From Methylovulum sp. (lineage in GTDB: Bacteria; Pseudomonadota; Gammaproteobacteria; Methylococcales; Methylomonadaceae), in the NCBI RefSeq assembly GCF_028687615.1, contig NZ_JAQTZU010000001.1, positions 1-64,000 of the forward strand: a DNA stretch of 64,000 nt. Direction: 5' to 3'. This document shows positions 32,987 to 41,670 of this stretch, in pieces. Position numbers and translations under genes: made by a program. The notes beneath the pieces are model-generated. The model was not told where the DNA came from. It did not search any database and saw only the letters and a list, made by a program, of their open reading frames with translations. Numbering within the stretch: the first letter of the stretch is position 1; every line of letters begins with the position of its first letter.

Positions 32987-35900
32987 ATGCTACAAAAACC
33001 TAATTATTATTTTATCGCGCTGTTGCTCGTGCCTTACTGCACACAGGCGTCGTTGCCTTGTGAACGGCCAGTTGCCCAAATACTGTCAGCGCAGGGTAAA
33101 GTGGACGCCCTGCGGGCGCAAGAAACCACATGGCTGGATGTCCATCAACTAGATGAATTTTGTCCGGGCGATAAAATCCGCACCGCCAAGCGTAGCCGCG
33201 CCACCTTGCGCTTAAGCAACGAGTCGATCATTACGCTTGAACAAGCAACGACCTTGATGTTTCCCGAACCGGCCAGGAATGCTCCCGAATGGCTGGTCAG
33301 CCTATTAAATGGAACCAGTTTTTTCCGAAGCCGCCAGCCGCAGCAACTACATATCAATACCCCATTTATCAACGCCGTACATGAAGGCACCGAATTCTTA
33401 GTCCGCGTTGATGACCAACATACTGAAATCACCGTCTTTGACGGGCAAGTCGCCGCCCAAAATCAAGCCGGGCGCATCCAGATAAAACCCGGATTTGTCG
33501 GCATCGCCCCCAAACATCAAGCGCCGTACTTACAACCGCTGATGATCAGGCCCGAAGATGCCGTGCAATGGGCCTTGTACTATCCACCGTTGCTTGATTA
33601 TAAAAAACTCACCGCATTGCACAGCGTTTCGCCAACATTCCAGCACGGCGACAGCTATCAGTTGCTGGACAAGCTCGACACGGTACCGATGGTACGTCGG
33701 GATGGATACTATTTTTCACTGAAAGCCTCCTTGTTGTTGAACGTAGGCCGCGTTGATGAAGCTGGGCAGCAAATAGACCATTTGCTCAAATTAAACCCGC
33801 ATGATAGTGACGCGCTTGCCTTGCAGTCAGTCATAGCCACCAGCAAAAACCATCAAGACGATGGCTTGGCATTCGCCCAAAAAGCGGTGGCGATCAATCC
33901 TCAATCGAGCATGGCGAAACTCGCCTTGTCTTACGCCTATCAAGCCTTGTTCAAACTGGAAGACGCGCTCAAGGCCACGCAGGAAGCCACCCGACTTAGC
34001 TCCGACAACGCCCTGGCCTGGGCAAGGCTGGCTGAACTCCAGCTTTCCATCGGAAATCGTGATGATGCCCTGGTGTCGGCGGAAAAAGCCCAATCCATCA
34101 ACCCTGCCCTAGCCCGGACACAAACCGTACTGGGCTTTGCACATCTGGCCCAAGCCCAAATCATTGCGGCGAGACAGGCTTTTGACCAAGCCGTGGCATT
34201 GGATTCATCAGACCCGCTGGCACGGCTAGGCCAGGCGCTAACCGACATCCGCGTCGGCAAGTTGGAGCAAGGCAAACAAAAACTTGAAACCGCCGCCAAC
34301 CTTGCCCCCAATAACGCCATCATCCGCAGCTATCTCGGCAAAGCCCATTACGAACTGAAAAACACCGAATTTGCCGAAACCGAATTTAAAATCGCCAAAG
34401 CCAGCGATCCTAAAGACCCGACCCCGTGGTTTTATGACGCCATTCTTAAACAAACCAACAACCAGCCAGTCGCCGCGTTGCGTGACATGCAGCAAGCGGT
34501 GGCCTTAAATGACAACCGCGCCGTTTACCGCTCCCGGCTATTGTTGGACAAGGATGCCGCCGTGCGCGGGACTGGTTTGGGGCGAATTTATAATGACCTA
34601 GGATTTAGTGATATTGCCAGCCGCCAGGCCAGCAAATCCCTCGCCCTAGACCCTGGCAATTATTCGGCGCACCGCCTGCTGGCTGACAGTGCCGCCAACC
34701 AGCCCCGCCAAGAAACAACCCGCTCCAGCGCCTTGTTGCAATCGCAACTGTTCCAATCCGTCAACCTCAACCCTATCCAACCACGCCTGGCTTATACCGA
34801 TTTGAACATCCCTAAAAGCGGCGGGCCGGCGGAAATTGGCTTTAATGAATACAACAAAGCTTTCGAACGGGACAATACCCGGATCACCAACACCACCACT
34901 TATGGCTCCAACAACACCGTAGGCAACGAGGCCGTCGTGTCAGGGCTAATCAACAAATTCGCCTACAGCCTGGGCCAACTGCATTACGATACCGACGGCT
35001 ACCGCGCCAACAACGCCATTAAGCACGATCTGTACAACGCTTTTGCCCAGTATGAAATTTCGCCGAAATGGAACGTACAGGCGGAATATCGGCGGCGTGA
35101 CACCGAGACCGGGGATTTGGAACTGATAGGCCGTGCGGATAATATCCTTATCCCCAACTATCAGCGTAAACTTGGTCAAGACACGTATCGGCTAGGCTTG
35201 AAATTCTCCCCCGCAGCACATTCTGATTGGGTCACCTCATTTATTTATGCCAACCGTGACGAATTTCAGGACTTCAACAATTTTGGCTTTACCTTTGGTA
35301 CCCGCGACAAGGGTTATCAATTGGAATCGGCGTATGTGTACCGGCAAGAACGCTTTAACGTCATCACAGGGGTGGCGCGTTACGCCTTTGAAATAGCAGA
35401 CACGGCAGCGACAAATCTAATTTTTCTCTGTCCGTACATCGCTTGTGGCACGGTGCAAAGCGTCGCCATCCAAAACATGGGCTACTCTTACGCGAATATC
35501 AAAGTGCTTGACAGCCTGACCACCACCTTGGGCTTAAGTTACGACAACTACTATGAAACCAATTCCAGCAAACTTAATTTAGATCGCCCCAATCCAAAAT
35601 TTGGCTTGCTGTGGCAAGCCACCAATAGCATGACTCTGCGTTTGGCATTTTTCGACACCGTAAAATCCCCCATCGCGGTCAATCAAGTGATCCAGCCCTT
35701 ACAAGTCGCTGGGTTTAATCAATTTTTCGATGACCCGAATGGCACCAAAGCCACGCAATATGGTATTGGCATGGACTACCGTATCAACCCAAATTGGTAC
35801 GCAGGCATAGAATTTTTCAAGCGGGAATTGGCGTGGCCGTATACTAATTTTGACCAACAACGCCATTTTGAACAACGGGATGAAGACCTATACCGTTTCT

Positions 35901-36316
35901 ATATCAATTGGACGATCAATGACAATTGGATAGCCAATTCCGGCTTTCGGCATGAGAGCTTCAATAGCGGAGGCGAAAATTCCCCAAAAGCCGTGGACAC
36001 TTCGTACCTGCCAACCAGCCTACGGTTTTTCCACCCTAGCGGTTTTTTTGCTGAAGTACGCGGCACGTATGTCAACCAGCAAGTAGATCGCCCTGTGAAT
36101 TTTCAAGAAGAGGAGTTCGCCACTGATTTTTATTTAGTCGATGCCTCAATCGGTTATCGCTTGCCCAAACAATATGGGATACTCAGCTTGGAAGCCAACA
36201 ACTTGCTGGACAACCGTTTCAAATTCAGAGACCGCACTTTTCAGATCAACGAAAAACGTGTGTCTGATATAACCCCAGTGCAAACCTTGTTTGCCCGCTT
36301 CACGTTCAACTTTTAA
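32987..36316 (+). CDS. FecR-TPR outer-membrane beta-barrel fusion protein
   Basis: A 1109-residue protein with a signal peptide (YYFIALLLVPYCTQA). A FecR domain (~25-185: DEFCPGDKIRTAKRSRATLR, FINAVHEGTEFLVRVDDQHT) is followed by TPR repeats (~215-580) and a long C-terminal part (~600-1109) with alternating aromatic/polar strands. It ends LFARFTFNF, a terminal Phe typical of BAM-inserted barrels. The whole is therefore probably an outer-membrane porin-like protein with periplasmic FecR/TPR parts. It is likely coupled to the CHASE2 cyclase upstream. The ligand is unknown. ATG 32987 is chosen because it begins the signal peptide. Confidence 0.82.
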   Translation: MLQKPNYYFIALLLVPYCTQASLPCERPVAQILSAQGKVDALRAQETTWLDVHQLDEFCPGDKIRTAKRSRATLRLSNESIITLEQATTLMFPEPARNAPEWLVSLLNGTSFFRSRQPQQLHINTPFINAVHEGTEFLVRVDDQHTEITVFDGQVAAQNQAGRIQIKPGFVGIAPKHQAPYLQPLMIRPEDAVQWALYYPPLLDYKKLTALHSVSPTFQHGDSYQLLDKLDTVPMVRRDGYYFSLKASLLLNVGRVDEAGQQIDHLLKLNPHDSDALALQSVIATSKNHQDDGLAFAQKAVAINPQSSMAKLALSYAYQALFKLEDALKATQEATRLSSDNALAWARLAELQLSIGNRDDALVSAEKAQSINPALARTQTVLGFAHLAQAQIIAARQAFDQAVALDSSDPLARLGQALTDIRVGKLEQGKQKLETAANLAPNNAIIRSYLGKAHYELKNTEFAETEFKIAKASDPKDPTPWFYDAILKQTNNQPVAALRDMQQAVALNDNRAVYRSRLLLDKDAAVRGTGLGRIYNDLGFSDIASRQASKSLALDPGNYSAHRLLADSAANQPRQETTRSSALLQSQLFQSVNLNPIQPRLAYTDLNIPKSGGPAEIGFNEYNKAFERDNTRITNTTTYGSNNTVGNEAVVSGLINKFAYSLGQLHYDTDGYRANNAIKHDLYNAFAQYEISPKWNVQAEYRRRDTETGDLELIGRADNILIPNYQRKLGQDTYRLGLKFSPAAHSDWVTSFIYANRDEFQDFNNFGFTFGTRDKGYQLESAYVYRQERFNVITGVARYAFEIADTAATNLIFLCPYIACGTVQSVAIQNMGYSYANIKVLDSLTTTLGLSYDNYYETNSSKLNLDRPNPKFGLLWQATNSMTLRLAFFDTVKSPIAVNQVIQPLQVAGFNQFFDDPNGTKATQYGIGMDYRINPNWYAGIEFFKRELAWPYTNFDQQRHFEQRDEDLYRFYINWTINDNWIANSGFRHESFNSGGENSPKAVDTSYLPTSLRFFHPSGFFAEVRGTYVNQQVDRPVNFQEEEFATDFYLVDASIGYRLPKQYGILSLEANNLLDNRFKFRDRTFQINEKRVSDITPVQTLFARFTFNF

Positions 36317-36348
36317 ATTATCTGCTAACTCAATCTTGGAGATTAAAC

Positions 36349-36600
36349 ATGGAAATCAGAACACTCAGCGCAACGGCGACTAAAGAAATTTTGGGAGACG
36401 AACTATCTTTTTTAGTGGCCTATTCCTCTAACGGTGACACAATTCTTTATGTTCCCGAAGGCAAAAACGCAAAAGAAATGGCCTTCCCAATGGAATACCC
36501 ACCTAAAGAAATTTTAGCTATGACCAACATTTCAACCGTTCGTGCGGCTGGCAAGTGTATTGTTTACAGAAATGGCATTCCTGTTTGTATCCCTTGCTAA
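36349..36600 (+). CDS. Small protein ending in a CxxC motif, unknown
   Basis: An 83-residue protein behind TTGGAGATTAAAC, a good ribosome site. The N-terminal part is soluble and acidic; the C-terminus is AAGKCIVYRNGIPVCIPC with three cysteines. I recognise no family. It lies 32 bp after the FecR-barrel gene, probably on that transcript, and 236 bp before pqqA. A metal-binding or peptide-precursor role is possible but unsupported. Confidence 0.6.
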   Translation: MEIRTLSATATKEILGDELSFLVAYSSNGDTILYVPEGKNAKEMAFPMEYPPKEILAMTNISTVRAAGKCIVYRNGIPVCIPC

Positions 36601-36836
36601 GGACAGCTTTTCAGTAAATTTTTGTAGTTACCCAGCCCTACCTTGAAAAAATATAAAAACTCAAGCAGAGCGAGTAGCCCATATATAGCGAGAGCGGAAT
36701 ATGGGGTCGAAACTACACAATCTCGCTTAAAGAAATGTTTGCACATCTTGCGAAAAAAAAGGCTTCATCGTATACTCTGATTTGGCTTACTTGATCAAGC
36801 TAGACACATCATTATAAAACTTTGGAGGTTATGATT

Positions 36837-36911
36837 ATGAAATGGGAAACACCAAGCTTTACCGACCTGCGTTTCGGTTTTGAAGTAACAATGTACATCT
36901 ACAACCGTTAA
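36837..36911 (+). CDS. pqqA: PQQ precursor peptide PqqA
   Basis: A 24-residue peptide, MKWETPSFTDLRFGFEVTMY followed by IYNR. The conserved Glu16 and Tyr20 (E-x3-Y) are cross-linked by PqqE and become PQQ. GGAGG at 36824-36828 is only 2 bp from the ATG at 36831 and 8 bp from the ATG at 36837, so the second ATG is the start. A terminator-like hairpin lies 22 bp after the stop, which would keep PqqA expressed above the enzymes. It is too short for normal gene finders. Confidence 0.95.
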   Translation: MKWETPSFTDLRFGFEVTMYIYNR

Positions 36912-36932
36912 TCTTAGCGGCTTGTAAAAACA

Positions 36933-36962
36933 AAAGGGGTTCATCACGAACCCCTTTTTTTT
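36933..36962 (+). terminator. Terminator/attenuator between pqqA and pqqB
   Basis: AAAGGGGTTC, loop ATCAC, GAACCCCTTT, then a run of T. A strong hairpin plus T-tract. Partial read-through to pqqB is the usual arrangement in pqq operons (established for other species). Confidence 0.88.
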
Positions 36963-36994
36963 GCCTGACTTTTTGAACTGGCTTGCCCTTTGAA

Positions 36995-37024
36995 TTTTTC
37001 GTGTTTTTCGTGCTTTTCGTGGAC
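36995..37024. repeat. Dispersed TTTCGTG-type repeat before pqqB
   Basis: The unit TTTTTCGTGTTTTTCGTGCT, continuing to TTTCGTGGAC, recurs inverted at 8217-8246 and in the same direction at 62193-62225. Each consists of three TTTCGTG steps. It lies 43 bp before the pqqB start. Confidence 0.75.
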
Positions 37025-37066
37025 AATACCGTCATTTTTTAACGCTTCATTATTCGGTCTTACACA

Positions 37067-37978
37067 ATGAAAATTAGAGTCCTAGGTTCAGGCGCAGGTG
37101 GCGGTTTTCCGCAATGGAACTGCAACTGCCATAACTGCCACCGCATCCGCCACAACGAAATGAACGGCACGGCACGCACCCAATCGTCCATCGCCGTCAG
37201 CACCGATAACCGTAACTGGTTGCTGTTCAACACCTCACCTGACATCCGCACCCAACTGGAAGCCTTCCCCGCCATTCAGCCCAAAGATGGCATCCGCGAT
37301 ACGGGCATTAAAGCCATCATGCTCATCGACAGCCAGATCGACCACACCACTGGCCTATTGATGTTGCGCGAAGGCAAGCCGCTGGATGTTTATTGCACGG
37401 AAATGGTCAGGCAAGATTTGACCAGCGGTTTCCCGCTGTTCAACATGCTTAAGGATTACTGCACCGTCAACCATCATCCGGTTCCGGTCGATGGCAGCAG
37501 CTTCACCATTCCCGGCATAGACGACCTGCGCTTTTACACCCAAGCCCTGAAAAGCAAAGCCCCGCCCTATTCCCCGCATCGCAACGACCCGCACGATGGC
37601 GACAATATCGGCGTGATTATCGAGCAAATCTCCACCGGTAAAAAAGCCTTTTATTCGCCGGGTTTGGGCGAGATAGAAGCGCACGTCATGGCGGCGATGC
37701 AAGCCGCTGATTGCGTGATGGTGGACGGTACTTTCTGGACTAATGACGAAATGGTCACCCAAGGCATCAGCCACAAACTGGCAAGGGAAATCGGCCATTT
37801 ACCGCAATCCGGCGAAGGCGGCATGATCGAAGTGCTGAACAGCATTGGCGAAAAACGCAAAATCTTGATCCATATCAACAACACCAACCCCATTTTGGAT
37901 GATGATTCCGCCGAACGTCAGGAATTGGAGGCAAACGGTATTGAAGTGGCTTATGATGGTTTAGAAATAGACTTGTAG
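37067..37978 (+). CDS. pqqB: PQQ biosynthesis protein PqqB
   Basis: A 303-residue metallo-beta-lactamase-fold protein with [20 protein letters not shown] and [10 protein letters not shown] at the N-terminus, both PqqB hallmarks. The metal site is unusual ([11 protein letters not shown] in place of HxHxDH), as in all PqqB. It acts in the middle of the pathway, hydroxylating the PqqA-derived Glu-Tyr intermediate. Length is standard. It begins 105 bp after the pqqA terminator and is followed not by pqqC but by two palindromes and a Uma2 gene. Confidence 0.96.
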   Translation: MKIRVLGSGAGGGFPQWNCNCHNCHRIRHNEMNGTARTQSSIAVSTDNRNWLLFNTSPDIRTQLEAFPAIQPKDGIRDTGIKAIMLIDSQIDHTTGLLMLREGKPLDVYCTEMVRQDLTSGFPLFNMLKDYCTVNHHPVPVDGSSFTIPGIDDLRFYTQALKSKAPPYSPHRNDPHDGDNIGVIIEQISTGKKAFYSPGLGEIEAHVMAAMQAADCVMVDGTFWTNDEMVTQGISHKLAREIGHLPQSGEGGMIEVLNSIGEKRKILIHINNTNPILDDDSAERQELEANGIEVAYDGLEIDL

Positions 37979-38000
37979 GAGTTATAAAATGGGCGCGACA

Positions 38001-38158
38001 TTAATTGTTTCATAAGTGCTTGCACTAGAAATAGTCTGTGTCCGTTAAAAGATTTCGGCAAGCACTTATGAAACACACATAACTTATTGAATGGGCATTA
38101 CAATCCCATAAGTGCTTGCTAACAGTAACATAACTATACTGCGCAAGCACTTATGGGA
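38001..38158. repeat. Two adjacent cataagt-type palindromes
   Basis: The first has arms GTTTCATAAGTGCTTGC (38007-38023) and GCAAGCACTTATGAAAC (38058-38074). The second has arms TCCCATAAGTGCTTGC (38104-38119) and GCAAGCACTTATGGGA (38143-38158). The shared core is CATAAGTGCTTGC; the outer three bases differ but co-vary. The ATG of the Uma2 gene is inside the last arm. Confidence 0.9.
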
Positions 38159-38728
38159 AAATTAATACTGCAAAACCGCTTTATTAGCGAACCGGATTAT
38201 TTGATACAAGAGGCCGAAAGCGACTGTAAGCACGAGTATGTTGATGGCGATTGCTATGCGATGTCTGGGGCGAGTGAGAAACACAATATCATTACAGGCA
38301 ATATTTTCTTTCATCTGCGTTTGGCAACTCGCGGGCAGACTAGCAGTTGCCGGGTTTTTGCCAGCGACATGAAATGCCGCATCGAAAATGGACGGATTTA
38401 TTACTATCCTGATATGATTCTGGTTTGCAAGCAAAACGACAACGCCGAATATTACAAAGAACAGCCTTGCTTCATCGCCGAAGTGCAATCCAAAAACACC
38501 GAGCGCGTGGATCGCCACGAAAAATGGCTGGTGTATTCCAAAATACCTAGCCTGCGTTATTACTTGCTCGCCGATTCGCGGCAACAAAAAGCCGAGTATT
38601 TCCGGCGTGACAGCAACGGGGATTGGCAAGGCGGCGTTTTGGCAGATGGAGAAACTTTAGATATTCTCTGCGACAACTATCACGCAGCTTTATCTTTGGC
38701 GGAAATTTATGAGGATGTGGTTTTTTAG
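38153..38728 (+). CDS. Uma2 family (PD-(D/E)XK nuclease-fold) protein
   Basis: A 191-residue protein of the Uma2/DUF820 family, a predicted restriction-endonuclease-like fold abundant in cyanobacteria. Family text includes CKHEYVDGDCYAMSGASEKH, FASDMKCRI, YYYPDMILVC and CFIAEVQSKNTERVDR, with the acidic residues and QSK of the nuclease motif. No activity is known for most members. ATG 38153 lies in the right arm of a palindrome with no ribosome site, and the TAG stop overlaps the first bases of another palindrome. It interrupts the pqqB-pqqC order and looks like an insertion. Confidence 0.85.
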   Translation: MGKLILQNRFISEPDYLIQEAESDCKHEYVDGDCYAMSGASEKHNIITGNIFFHLRLATRGQTSSCRVFASDMKCRIENGRIYYYPDMILVCKQNDNAEYYKEQPCFIAEVQSKNTERVDRHEKWLVYSKIPSLRYYLLADSRQQKAEYFRRDSNGDWQGGVLADGETLDILCDNYHAALSLAEIYEDVVF

Positions 38729-38759
38729 ACCTGTCAGGTTTTTAAAACCTGACAGGTCT
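38727..38759. repeat. gacctgtcaggt palindrome after the Uma2 gene
   Basis: AGACCTGTCAGGTTT (38727-38741) and AAACCTGACAGGTCT (38745-38759) form a perfect 15-bp stem with a 3-base loop. It begins within the Uma2 stop codon. This is the same inner stem as at 23395 and 52289. It may serve as a terminator in either direction. Confidence 0.9.
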
Positions 38760-38837
38760 AAGCTTTTCCCCTAAAACCTTCGGCAGCAATTTCTAAAAAT
38801 CAATTTATTAATAAGATATACATTCATAGGAAATCAC

Positions 38838-39563
38838 ATGAACGAACAAACGCCTTGGAACCGCGAAGAATTTGAAGCCGCCCTGCGCGGCATGGAAAAG
38901 TATTACCATATCCATCACCCGTACCACACGCTGATGAACGAAGGCAAATTGAGCAAACCGCAACTGCAAGGCTGGGTGGCCAACCGTTATTATTACCAAG
39001 TGTGCATCCCGCTGAAAGACGCCAACATCCTCGCCAACTGCCCGGACCGTGAAACCCGCGCCAAATGGATACAGCGCATCCTCGACCATGACGGGCATCC
39101 TGGCGACCCAGGAGGCATCGAAGCCTGGATACAACTGGGCATGGCGGTGGGCTTAAGCCGCGAAGAAATCACCTCAGAGCAACATGTGTTGCCGGGTGTG
39201 CGCTTTGCCGTGGATGCTTATGTCAATTTCGCCCGCCGCGCCGAATGGCATGAAGCCGCCAGCTCCTCATTGACCGAATTGTTCGCTCCGAAAATCCACC
39301 AGCAACGTCTGGACAATTGGCCTGAGCATTACCCCTGGGTCGAACAGCAAGGCTATATTTACTTCCGCAAACGCCTGACCGAAGCCCGCCGCGATGTCGA
39401 ACATGGCTTGGCGATTACGCTGGACTGGTACAAAACCCGCGAGCAGCAAGACCGTATGGTGCAAATCTTGAAATTCAAGCTGGATGTGCTATGGACGATG
39501 GCGGATGCGATGTATATGGCATACATCCATGAAATGCCGCCGTATTTTACTATCGAAAAGTAG
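38838..39563 (+). CDS. pqqC: Pyrroloquinoline-quinone synthase PqqC
   Basis: A 241-residue cofactor-free oxidase that closes the ring and performs the eight-electron oxidation, the last step of PQQ synthesis. [39 protein letters not shown] and [18 protein letters not shown] carry the active-site His, Tyr and Arg residues. Full length. It starts behind AGGAAATCAC. After it a shared terminator and rpsT on the other strand end the cluster, so pqqD and pqqE are not in this locus. Confidence 0.96.
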   Translation: MNEQTPWNREEFEAALRGMEKYYHIHHPYHTLMNEGKLSKPQLQGWVANRYYYQVCIPLKDANILANCPDRETRAKWIQRILDHDGHPGDPGGIEAWIQLGMAVGLSREEITSEQHVLPGVRFAVDAYVNFARRAEWHEAASSSLTELFAPKIHQQRLDNWPEHYPWVEQQGYIYFRKRLTEARRDVEHGLAITLDWYKTREQQDRMVQILKFKLDVLWTMADAMYMAYIHEMPPYFTIEK

Positions 39564-39675
39564 CGGCGCATCCCGTAGGGTACGCTGTGCGTACCTTTTA
39601 AACCCAATTTATTTCAAGCATTAAGGCACACAGCATTCCCTATATTTAAACGAAACCACCTAAATTTCGGGTAAT

Positions 39676-39711
39676 AAAAAAGGCCGGATTTATGAAAATC
39701 CGGCCTTTTTT
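39676..39711. terminator. Bidirectional terminator between pqqC and rpsT
   Basis: AAAAAGGCCGGATT, loop TATGAA, AATCCGGCCTTTTT: a perfect 14-bp stem with A-run on one side and T-run on the other. It works for the rightward pqqC and the leftward rpsT. Confidence 0.93.
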
Positions 39712-39723
39712 AAATGAAACCTT

Positions 39724-39996
39724 TTATTCGCCGAGAACCAAAGCTTTTACTCTTGCATTCAGTCGGCTTTTGCTACGCGCCGCTTTATTCTTGTGGATAA
39801 GCCCTTTAGTGACGGCAGAATCAATAATTGGCACGGCAGTTTTGAATGCCGCCTGCGCTTGTTCTTTATCGCCTGCCCTTACGGCGGCAAGCACTTTTTT
39901 GATGAAAGTGCGTAAGTTGCTACGTTGTCCTGCGTTGCGAATACGGCTTTTTTCCGCTTGTTTCGCGCGCTTTTTAGCTTGTGCTGTATTAGCCAT
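39724..39996 (-). CDS. rpsT: 30S ribosomal protein S20
   Basis: A 90-residue basic protein, [20 protein letters not shown] and onward, with the S20 helical-bundle pattern ([40 protein letters not shown]). It binds 16S rRNA in the small subunit. It is monocistronic, divergent from murJ, with its terminator shared with pqqC. rpsT next to murJ and ribF is a common gammaproteobacterial arrangement. Confidence 0.97.
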   Translation of the reverse strand: MANTAQAKKRAKQAEKSRIRNAGQRSNLRTFIKKVLAAVRAGDKEQAQAAFKTAVPIIDSAVTKGLIHKNKAARSKSRLNARVKALVLGE

Positions 39997-40092
39997 GGTG
40001 TCTCGGTTTGAATCTGGTTTAAGTATGAGCCGTGTATTATCTTTTTAAATGTTATTATTGTCAAACTTTTTAGCGAGTTACGGAACGGCGGA

Positions 40093-41652
40093 TTGGGCAA
40101 GCAATTATTTAAATCAACCGCTATCGTCAGCGCACTGACCCTGATGTCACGGTTATTAGGCTTTGTCCGCGACATGTTGATTGCGCGGCTGTTTGGCGTG
40201 GATGTGGCGACCGATGCGTTTTTTGTCGCGTTTAAAATCCCTAACTTCCTGCGCCGCCTGTTCACCGAAGGCGCGTTTGCCCATGCCTTCATCCCGGTAT
40301 TGGCGGAATATCAGGCACAAGATGACCCCGCCGCCGTCCGCCAATTTCTCGGCAAAGCCGCCGGATTATGGGCCTTTGTGCTGTTGGTATTGACTATCAT
40401 CGGCGTACTGGCCGCACCTATCCTGATAATTCTGCTCGCCCCAGGCTTTAACTGGCAAGGCACACAGCACGAACTGGCGGTGCTGATGTTACAAATCACC
40501 TTCCCGTACCTGTTGTTTATCGCCTTGGTGGCGTTTGCGGGCGGCATTTTAAACGCTTATCACCAGTTCGTAATTCCGTCCCTGACCCCTGCCCTGCTCA
40601 ATATCTGCATGATCTCCGCAGCGATTTGGCTCGCGCCCTTGCTGGACGAACCTGTCACCGCCTTGGCCTGGGGTGTGTTGATTGCGGGTGTCGCCCAACT
40701 TTTTCTGCAAATCCCCGCCTTGTTGAAGCTCGGCTTGTTACCGCGTTTGCAACTGGATTTTCATGATGCTGGTGTAAAACGGCTGTTCAAACGCATCGTA
40801 CCAGCGATTTTCAGCGTCTCGGTCACGCAAATCAATTTATTGCTGGACACCTTGATCGCCTCGTTCTTGACGGTGGGTAGCGTCTCGTGGCTGTATTATT
40901 CGGATAGGCTGGTGGAATTTCCCCAAGGCTTATTGGGTTTGGCCTTGGGTACCGTGATTTTGCCGCAGCTCGCCAAACACCATGCCCAGGATGACCCCAG
41001 TGCGTTTTCAAACTCCCTTGATTGGGGTTTGCGCTTGGTGTTGCTGACGGGCATTCCGGCAACCATCGGGCTGATCCTGCTCGCCGAACCGATGTTGGCG
41101 ACGATGTTCCAATACGATGAATTCACCCACACCGACGTGCAATTGGCGGGGCAAAGCTTGAAAGCCTACGCGCTGGGCTTGCTGGGTTTTTTGATGATCA
41201 AGGTGCTGGTGCCGGGTTTTACCGCACGGCAGGACATGTCCACGCCGCTACGTTACGGCATCTATGCGATGCTGATTAGCTTGGCGGGCAATGTCTTGGC
41301 AATCCCCTTCGCCCATGCCGGGTTGGCTTTGGCGACTTCGTTAGGTGCTGCCATTAACGCTTTATTGCTGCTATACAAACTGCACCAAGAGCGCGTCTAC
41401 CAACCCGCACGGGGCTGGTGGCTGTTTTTACTGCGGGTATTACTGGCAAGTACGGCAATGGCCGCCAGTCTGTATTACCTTGTCGATGTTGAGGCATGGC
41501 AACACTGGCATACCAGCGAGCGGATTTTGCAGTTGCTCAAGTTTATTGCCATCGGCATGGTTATCTATGCTACGGCATTGTTAATAATGGGCTTAAGACT
41601 GCGGCATTTAAGCGTCCCGCATGATAAGATAAATGATTTTTTATCATCATAA
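40093..41652 (+). CDS. murJ: Lipid II flippase MurJ
   Basis: A 519-residue membrane protein with about 14 helices that flips lipid II across the inner membrane. The N-terminus KSTAIVSALTLMSRLLGFVR and FFVAFKIPNFLRRLFTEGAF are diagnostic. The start is TTG 40093; no ATG lies close enough upstream in frame, and this gives the normal N-terminus. A weak GGAACGG precedes it. ribF follows after 18 bp. Confidence 0.95.
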   Translation: MGKQLFKSTAIVSALTLMSRLLGFVRDMLIARLFGVDVATDAFFVAFKIPNFLRRLFTEGAFAHAFIPVLAEYQAQDDPAAVRQFLGKAAGLWAFVLLVLTIIGVLAAPILIILLAPGFNWQGTQHELAVLMLQITFPYLLFIALVAFAGGILNAYHQFVIPSLTPALLNICMISAAIWLAPLLDEPVTALAWGVLIAGVAQLFLQIPALLKLGLLPRLQLDFHDAGVKRLFKRIVPAIFSVSVTQINLLLDTLIASFLTVGSVSWLYYSDRLVEFPQGLLGLALGTVILPQLAKHHAQDDPSAFSNSLDWGLRLVLLTGIPATIGLILLAEPMLATMFQYDEFTHTDVQLAGQSLKAYALGLLGFLMIKVLVPGFTARQDMSTPLRYGIYAMLISLAGNVLAIPFAHAGLALATSLGAAINALLLLYKLHQERVYQPARGWWLFLLRVLLASTAMAASLYYLVDVEAWQHWHTSERILQLLKFIAIGMVIYATALLIMGLRLRHLSVPHDKINDFLSS

Positions 41653-41670
41653 AGATTGCCGTTTTGACCC

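Noticed and set aside
41640-41670. FMN riboswitch before ribF
   Set aside because: Only 18 bp separate murJ and ribF, too short for the RFN element.
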